Shown here: piece after piece, positions 58,147 through 64,000 of the stretch
Layout: the number at the start of each line of letters is the position of its first letter
Numbering within the stretch: position 1 is the stretch's first letter
DNA from: Pyrenophora tritici-repentis
Taxonomy: Eukaryota; Ascomycota; Dothideomycetes; Pleosporales; Pleosporaceae
Reading direction: 5' to 3'
Length of the DNA stretch: 64,000 nt
Assembly: GCF_003171515.1 (NCBI RefSeq)
Contig: NC_089399.1
Coordinates: 1,178,001-1,242,000, forward strand
Notes under the pieces: generated by a model
The model's database searches: none
The model's input: the letters and a program-made list of their open reading frames with translations, nothing else
What the model was told of the DNA's origin: nothing
Position numbers and translations under genes: made by a program

Positions 58147-59447
58147 AACTACGCTTCGGAGTTACCTCCGACTTGACTCCTGATCTTAGCTCTTGTTGGT
58201 ACTCGTTCAGGTCCGGCTGCTTGGTAAGAGACAGAGGTACCAGGGTATCCAGTCTATCTCAACAGATGCGGAGCCGGCTCAACTATACGCGGTGTGCAGA
58301 CATGATGTAGTACTACGGTAATGCTTGTAATATATGACAACATAGCATAGTAGTCTAACAACAGTAGTTGTAAAAGGAGCCTCTAGGTGAAGAACATACT
58401 ATCCTCTCGCTGTATTGTGCTTGTCGTTGAGGTAACAATTGATTGCATCTGGGAACACGAAGACCGTTGGCCTGTACGCGACTGTAACGCCTACCCCGAG
58501 CTTTGCTACACCGTGCTTTTGATACCGTCGTCATGTCTCCATGCATAGCTAACGTTGTGCGATGAACCTTGTGCCTTGGTGGACGGCGAGGCGGTACTAG
58601 TCCCGCGCTAGCCACGGCCGAGAACCTGCGATCTCCAACCGGTCACTTATTCACTCTCACGAAAGATCACACGATGGCCCGCGAAACAACGCCTCCTCGA
58701 TCAGCGGAGCTGTATTGTTTTACCCGAGCAGCGCCTCCCATGGATGTTGCTTCTGCGCTGTTTGAGCTACTATGACGTGATGCCCAGGTATCGACACCGC
58801 ATTCTCGAGTTCCATGCCAATAAGCGACGATGTGACATGCACGATACAGTCACTTTGGACAATCACTGCCTGACCGCTTCTACCGGGATGTATGAGGCTG
58901 GGAGAGTCCTGTCATCTAGATTTGTGGATGTCACCCACTAGGGTATGTGGACCCTTTGGGTATCAGACAGGCCGTCATACCCAAATTCGGCGCGTTAAGC
59001 ATACCCGCCTCGCCCAGAGAAGCAATACAACACATCCGCCGCGCGGGCTGTATGCAACTAGACCCCTCGCACTCGATTCCTCCCGACGGCGCTACACCTG
59101 ACAATGACGTCAAGCTCCATGCGGGCACGTTCCTGGCGCGGCCCGTAACCGTCGGTACTCCAATCAGAAAACCATACGGGCACCAATGGCACCCTGCCAG
59201 CTGTACAAGCCATCATCAAGCATGAGGCAACTCACGAGAGTAGGGCTCATATGGGAGGAGACATAGTATCGGCGCTTATGGAGAATCTGCGGGTGAGCGT
59301 GGGGCGGTGCTACTCAAGCTCGGTGCCTAGAGTAGGGCTCCATAGCTTCATTTCTTCAAGCTATCTAGCCCGTTCCTCTTTCCTTGCGAGTCATTTGGAT
59401 CCTATATCTGGGGAGCAGCACCACAAGAAGCGAGATCACGATTGAAA
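58147..59447. other. 1.3-kb region without a recognised gene
   Basis: This lies between two plus-strand genes. ORFs of 60-92 codons occur (for example 58947-59225), with no recognisable family. Nothing repetitive was seen. It may hold a relic or a non-coding transcript. Confidence 0.4.
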
Positions 59448-61057
59448 ATGGGCGTTGTTGTAAGCATTCTGTCCGTTCTGAAGCGAGTGATTATGGTTAT
59501 GCTAATGCCCTCAGAATCCTCCAGCCGATCCTGCAAGTGTTGTACAAGCGCTCGTATGCACTCTCCTGGGTGTTTTCGATTCCACAAGAGACTTGTACCA
59601 TACTTTGACGACTAAGGAGCAGAGGGACTATGAGCAGAACCTGCGAGCCAAAGGGTACCCTGTGTCGAGGAGGGCCGAGTACGTGAATGATGAACGACTG
59701 GGCAACGATGAAGCTTTTGCCACGGATAAAGCGGCAGTCACAAGACAGTTTGATATTGGATACCAGGCACTAGGCGCTGAATTTGCCATGGGCGATGGTA
59801 TGCACTTCTCTTCCATACACTTACACAAAATGGGCTCTCTGTTGCACCCAGTATCGCTATGCTTTCATCAAAACCTGTTCAGCTTATATCTATATCCAGT
59901 AATTTTGCTAACGAAACATACTAGTCACTGTGCATGCGGCCCTGCAGGCACAGATCATTACTCTCCAAAATGTCCTAGTGACTACGTTCCTCTACGGACC
60001 CACATCGAACGATCCTGTTGCACATCAACTGGCCAATATGAATGCGGCATCGAGAGTAGCTGCTGCAACAGCGATTGAGATCTTGGCCACGTACCAAGAG
60101 CGTCTACTAGATGAACGACCACCTACCCCACGGTCGCTCCACTCTTTCACAGCTCGCTCAAGCCCATCCCATGCGCCATCTCATGCGCCATCTCATGCAC
60201 CAAGCCATGCACCGTCCCACCATTCTTCATATGCGCCATCTCATACGCCATCCCGCGCCACATCTGGCGTGCGATCTCGCGCGCAATCTCAATCCCAAGC
60301 ACCTTCTCGTGCCTTACTACCTCCGCCCAGTGGCGCAGGTAGCTCGACATCTACAGCACTTATGAAGTACCAGGAGCCATCATCGCGGAATACCCAATTG
60401 AGAAGTATTAGCCCGGTCAATACTACTGTTCTGGAATGGCGGAGCAATCTTCAGTCAGAAAATGCGTACACAGAAAACACCTCAATGTCGGGGCGAAGCT
60501 CTTACGCCACAGAGCCAGCAGCCAACAACTTATACTGCGCATATGCCTACGACCTCCAGCGTAACCCTACGCAACCCCTATCCAACAACATCCTGTCCGA
60601 ACGCGACCCATACTGTCCGCATTGCCAAGGTGGACTGCACCTTTCACCCGGCAAAGCATGGGAGATATGCAAATGGGCCGGTGACACCGAACGTACCTTT
60701 CAAGTCCAAAATCGCTTCGTGGTCAAATGTCACCGTGACGGGCCTGACGGCCAATACTGTTGCGTCATTTGCTCAAAGTACGCAGAGTCAGACACCATCT
60801 GTGGCGATGTCAAGGCACTAGTCAAACACCTTTCTGATGACCACGAAGTCCGCGAGCTCAAGCATGAAGAGGACATCGTCGAGGTCATTGAGAAGCCAGA
60901 TAACAGGCGGGATAGTGGTATTAGTAGGCATGGCTCTATGAGGGGTAGTCGTAGTCGTAGGAGTGCTAGTGTGGCGTCTGCGAGGAGACGAAGAAGTTTA
61001 GGTGGAGGGTACGAAAGGGAGATTGACATTTTTGACATGAGGTCTAGTAGGCGATAA
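59448..61057 (+). CDS. hypothetical protein with PSHA repeats and Cys/His-rich domain
   Basis: Proposed exons 59448-59459, 59515-59797 and 59925-61057 give 475 residues. The first exon codes only MGVV and is the least certain part. It is supported by a GTAAGC donor, a CTAAT branch and an acceptor that leads straight into NPPADPASVVQAL. An N-terminal helical region (LLGVFDSTRDLYHTLTTKE, HAALQAQIITLQNVLVTTF) precedes a Ser/Pro/His repeat region (units PSHA, about residues 180-215). A C-terminal region has a Cys/His pattern (CPHCQ, VVKCHRD, CCVICSKY, HLSDDHE), which could bind zinc. An Arg/Ser-rich tail follows. No named domain was recognised, though proteins of this layout are common in Pezizomycotina. 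Confidence 0.6.
60164..60259. repeat. 12-bp coding repeat (8 units)
   Basis: Eight in-frame 12-base units of the form CCA-TCN-CAT-GCN, coding PSHA-like tetrapeptides in the gene at 59448. Some units are degenerate (HHSSY, PSRAT). The region is likely to vary in copy number between isolates. Confidence 0.8.
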
Positions 61058-62461
61058 ATTGGCATTGCGGTCTGATTTTGGAGGTCAAAACATAGTCCCA
61101 ATGGACGGACGGACGGGCGCTGCGATTGCATGTTGTTTTGGGTCTAAGATATATACGTATTTCCCTCATACCATTAGCAGTAGAAACATGTACAAATACA
61201 TCATCATTCAACATATACATTCAGCTCCTCCTAAACCTATACTCACCCACCCCCTTCGCAGCACGTCCCCAACATCCGGTCTTCCCACAACACCAAACAA
61301 CTGCAACCGCCCCGCTCCGCCCTGCAGCACAACACGACACGACGCGACACAACTTCAACCCCAAACAGGACAATGCAGAGTATCTACAATCCACACCTAT
61401 CCTGCATAATTACTCTAAACGGTAGAAACATGATTCATGTAGTGGATTACGACCCGGCAGTAAGGTTCATGAGGAGTGCAAAAAGCAGGTTGTGCGTATG
61501 TAGGTAGGGCAACGTGATGCATGTGTGGATATTCAGGTTGCAGATGCGGATGCGGATGGTGCTGGAAGAGAAGTTGTGGAACGAGGGAGGATGAGATGAG
61601 GAGGATTGGGGATGATAGCGCGGGAAGAGTGAAGGGCGAGACCATTGCCTGTTTTGAGACTAGTGGGACGGATGTGGTGGCCCTGGAGGAACTTGAGAAG
61701 ATTAGTAATTTACGGGATTGCTGGATAGGGAAGTAATGACGGGTAGGGATTTAGAAGGCTGTGCGTGTGTGAGGGTGATGGGCTAGGGGCGGTATGTGCC
61801 GTGCAATATACCGGTGCTTGTATGGCAGTTTGCAGTGTGGGGGTTATGCTGGGAAATGTGTGGACGCGATAGTTCATGTGTTAGAAGGGGACCCAGTTCC
61901 CTCATGTGTGATAGTTAAGTTTATTGCAACTACATGCGGCAGGCTCTTGATGAGTGCGATGTAAAAGCTCAGTTGATAGGGAGAGAAGAGAGGGGGTACA
62001 GCCTAAGCTAAGCCTGGCACCAACTGGAGCCTTGTTGGCCCGTAATTTAGTAACTCCCAAGCTTTCACGTGAAATGTATGGATATATCCAACAGCACATA
62101 TCTCGCACACTGCTCAAGATGACTCGTGTTGGTTTCCGCATGGTACCGACATTGACAATGCTGACTAAGCAATAACACCAAGGCCGATTCTCGGACTTTG
62201 GAGACGAGGCTGCTTCATCCATCCCCTCAATAGACATCGACCCCTCAACTATCCAACATCCGGATAAGCACTATCGTCTCCATGATGTAACAGCGACTTC
62301 GGGGCAGAGCGGTCCGACTTCTTTGCAACATTTATTTCCAGCTAACCCCGTGTCTAACTCCGCCATAGCTACGACTATAACATGTACCCTTTTCGTTTTC
62401 CGCTATTCAATTGCACACATCTATGACCCACCCACTCACCATATAGACTCATACGCGATAT
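61058..62461. other. 1.4-kb region without a recognised gene
   Basis: Downstream of the PSHA gene and upstream of the methyltransferase, both on the plus strand. ORFs of 70-116 codons around 61059-61740 are Pro/Thr/Asn-rich and unconvincing. Nothing else was seen. Confidence 0.4.
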
Positions 62462-63292
62462 ATGGGAATGTCTGGACCGTACCTTCACGGTCACCATGCA
62501 TCGGTCCTCCGATCACACAGCTGGCGCACCGTCGAGAACTCCTGTCCTCACCTACTACCCTACCTCAGCAACCCTTCGCTAAAGATTCTCGACGTCGGCT
62601 GTGGTCCTGGTACCATAAGCGTTGATCTCGCCACACGCGTTCCACAGGGCTTCGTCTACGCTATCGATCCCTCCGCCGAAGTCATCGAGAAGGCACGAAA
62701 ACACGCAGAGGAGAAGGGCGTCACCAACGTCCGGTTTGAAGTCGGCGATATATTTGAGTGGAACAAGCTTGTGGGATTAGAAGAGGCAGGCTTCGATGTT
62801 GTGCATGCGCATCAAGTACTGCAGCATCTACAAGACCCACTAGGCGCGATGAAGGCGATGAAGCGTCTAGCCAAACCTGGCGGTCTTCTTGCGATACGAG
62901 ATTGCAACTACAGTGCAATGGACTGGTATCCGGAGCATCCGGTCATGCAGAAGTGGAAGGATCTATACATGAAGATCGCGCTCGGTCTGAAGGCACACCC
63001 GAATATTGGAAAGCGACTGCATGCGGTAGCTATGGAGGCAGGCTTCCCAAGGAACGACATAGAGGCTAGTGTGGCAGCGTGGACGTTTAGTACGCCAGAA
63101 GAGAGAGAATTCTGGTGTGGGCTCTGGGCCGAGAGGACAGTCAAGAGCGATTACAGGCAAAGAGCGTTGGACAGCGGATACGCGACGAAACAGGATTTGG
63201 AAGAGATCGCTACGACTTGGAGAGAGATGGAGAAGAAGGAAGATGGCTGGTTCGCTGTTATCAACGGGCAAATCATCTGCCATGTGAAGTAG
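62462..63292 (+). CDS. SAM-dependent methyltransferase (class I, UbiE/COQ5-like)
   Basis: A single exon of 276 residues. Motif I is ILDVGCGPGTISVDLA (about residues 42-57), binding S-adenosylmethionine. The acidic end of strand 2 is YAIDPSAEVIEKAR, motif II is VRFEVGDIFEW, and post-motif FDVVHAHQVLQHLQDP fits class I methyltransferases. After the Rossmann core a helical tail (DLEEIATTWREMEKKEDGW) ends in a beta pair. Length is normal. It could act on a quinone, sterol or other small molecule; the substrate cannot be told from sequence. The start could also be the next ATG at 62468. Confidence 0.87.
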   Translation: MGMSGPYLHGHHASVLRSHSWRTVENSCPHLLPYLSNPSLKILDVGCGPGTISVDLATRVPQGFVYAIDPSAEVIEKARKHAEEKGVTNVRFEVGDIFEWNKLVGLEEAGFDVVHAHQVLQHLQDPLGAMKAMKRLAKPGGLLAIRDCNYSAMDWYPEHPVMQKWKDLYMKIALGLKAHPNIGKRLHAVAMEAGFPRNDIEASVAAWTFSTPEEREFWCGLWAERTVKSDYRQRALDSGYATKQDLEEIATTWREMEKKEDGWFAVINGQIICHVK

Positions 63293-63673
63293 GCTATAGG
63301 TCACGAAACCCGTTTGTGGTCTTGTCTCAGCCGGCCTGTTTCTCTTACACCGTCTCTTACCTTCGTGACCCGCGTCTCCCACGATCTCCCTGCTCGTCCC
63401 CGCACATGGGATGATGCATGTGAACCGCGTCTCCCACGCGCTTCCCATCTACCTCCAATAGCAAGTGTCGACGCTTTTACCGCTGTACTAGTCATCTGAC
63501 AGTACCGGGATTAGTGTCCCAAGCTTGCCGTAGCTGCCTGCCCTGCACAAGCTCGGTATATCAACCCCACTTTACCCCTCCAACAACTCAGCTATCAGCT
63601 TACCCTCACTTCACGACCGCAAATCACTTCAAATAACTTCTTTTCCAAACAAACCAACAACTTCTCCGCAAAA
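63293..63673. other. promoter region of the small Cys-rich gene
   Basis: About 380 bases. A 14-bp motif (CCGCGTCTCCCACG-like) occurs twice, near 63369 and 63425. The last 120 bases are rich in C, A and T, with long CAA and CT runs, a style seen in strongly expressed fungal genes. No gene was recognised. Confidence 0.5.
63557..63562 (+). promoter_or_regulatory. TATA-like element
   Basis: TATATC lies 112 bp upstream of the start codon at 63674, followed by C/A/T-rich DNA. Its placement fits a TATA box, but no transcript start is known. Confidence 0.3.
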
Positions 63674-63859
63674 ATGCAGTCTACAACCGTTCTTGTCAAC
63701 TCCAACCACAGCAGCTGCCCCAAGTGCAGCGCCACTATCAGCGGCGATGCTAAGACATGTGGCTCGTGCGGCAGCGTAAGTTATTGAAGGCTATTTGATA
63801 AATATGTGAATTTATCGCCAGAATGAGACTAATGTTCATCGCAGTCTTGCCCGGTCTAA
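63674..63859 (+). CDS. 38-residue Cys-rich peptide (CxxC...CxxC)
   Basis: Exons 63674-63775 and 63845-63859 code a 38-residue peptide. It carries CPKC (residues 15-18), CGSC (29-32) and a last Cys at 36 in SCPV, with a Gly/Ser-rich spacer. The first 14 residues are Asn, Ser, Thr and Val-rich, with no signal peptide. The intron (GTAAGT..CTAAT..GCAG, 69 nt) lies just after CGS and adds only SCPV before the stop. The pattern suits a tiny zinc ribbon, a metallothionein-like peptide, or a redox-active peptide. I recall similar short Cys-rich proteins in other Dothideomycetes, but cannot name a family. The acceptor at 63844 is preferred over an earlier CAG because of its branch site; the alternative would give a longer, less regular tail. 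Confidence 0.6.
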
Positions 63860-64000
63860 AACAGAATCGGATCATTTGCATGGGTTGACGTAGAGGGCGA
63901 GGTTGAATGAGGACGATACCCAGGGGTTGTTTACGAAAGGCGTGATATGGGGTTGGTATAACTGTGGATAGTGGCGGATTGGGATGAATTTGGTGACTAG
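63860..64000. other. right edge, 3' flank
   Basis: The last 141 bases follow the stop of the small gene. They are G/T-rich, contain no gene, and probably include its 3' UTR. Confidence 0.4.

Noticed and set aside
58947..59225. 92-codon ORF upstream of the PSHA gene
   Set aside because: No homology recognised, and the reading has no splice to the next gene; possibly a relic, but not supported.
60164..60259. Short regular repeats that might suggest a CRISPR array
   Set aside because: The units are contiguous 12-bp codons without spacers inside a coding frame, and the organism is a fungus.

Overview
This 64 kb window is from a filamentous ascomycete. Genes sit on both strands, most introns are about 49-60 nt with GT..CTAAC-like..AG signals, and the proteins are typical Pezizomycotina families (CSN2, separase, SMC1, Rho3, a CSC1-type channel, GPC1, Zn2Cys6 and DUF7896-type regulators). 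The protein flavour and the short palindromic MITE-like elements suggest Dothideomycetes, probably Pleosporales. That placement is an inference from recall, not a database result.

Layout, left to right. 1-160: basic C-terminal tail of a gene entering from the left. 656-1631 (+): maltose/galactoside-type O-acetyltransferase, with a MITE-like repeat in its long intron. 2351-3347 (-): Rho3-like GTPase in eight exons. 4736-6470 (+): COP9 signalosome subunit 2. 8267-10211 (+): otubain-type deubiquitinase. 13011-14742 (-): IPI3-like ribosome-biogenesis WD40 protein. 15584-16454 (+): basic protein with two XPA-like modules, the first one damaged. 16633-19389 (-): CSC1/OSCA-like cation channel. 19906-23466 (-): 1186-residue orphan with a C-terminal membrane segment. 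26688-27431 (+): zinc-finger protein. 28540-29988 (+): coiled-coil orphan. 30966-32322 (-): seven-helix receptor-like protein. 36261-42944 (+): separase. 43282-45747 (+): Zn2Cys6 transcription factor. 46187-48045 (+): FAD/NAD-binding oxidoreductase. 48585-49169 (+): orphan. 49497-51163 (-): GPC1-like acyltransferase, divergent from SMC1 (51814-55853, +). 56355-58146 (+): vacuolar-type MFS transporter. 59448-61057 (+): Ser/Pro-repeat, Cys-rich orphan. 62462-63292 (+): class I methyltransferase. 63674-63859 (+): spliced gene for a 38-residue Cys-rich peptide.

The genes are mostly independent housekeeping functions, not an operon or metabolic cluster. Two themes recur. Chromosome segregation is represented by separase and the cohesin subunit SMC1, about 9 kb apart. 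Ubiquitin-related control is represented by CSN2 and the otubain. No rRNA, tRNA, CRISPR array or intact autonomous transposon was recognised by eye.

The points most worth a second look are a three-copy MITE-like family of 115-118 bp, three GC-AG introns among about 39 inferred introns, three consecutive microexons in the Rho3 gene, the eroded XPA-like module that now lies inside an apparent intron, an extra loop between the catalytic His and Cys of separase, and the 38-residue CxxC peptide gene. All exon structures were read by hand from splice signals, frame continuity and family resemblance, and need transcript support.
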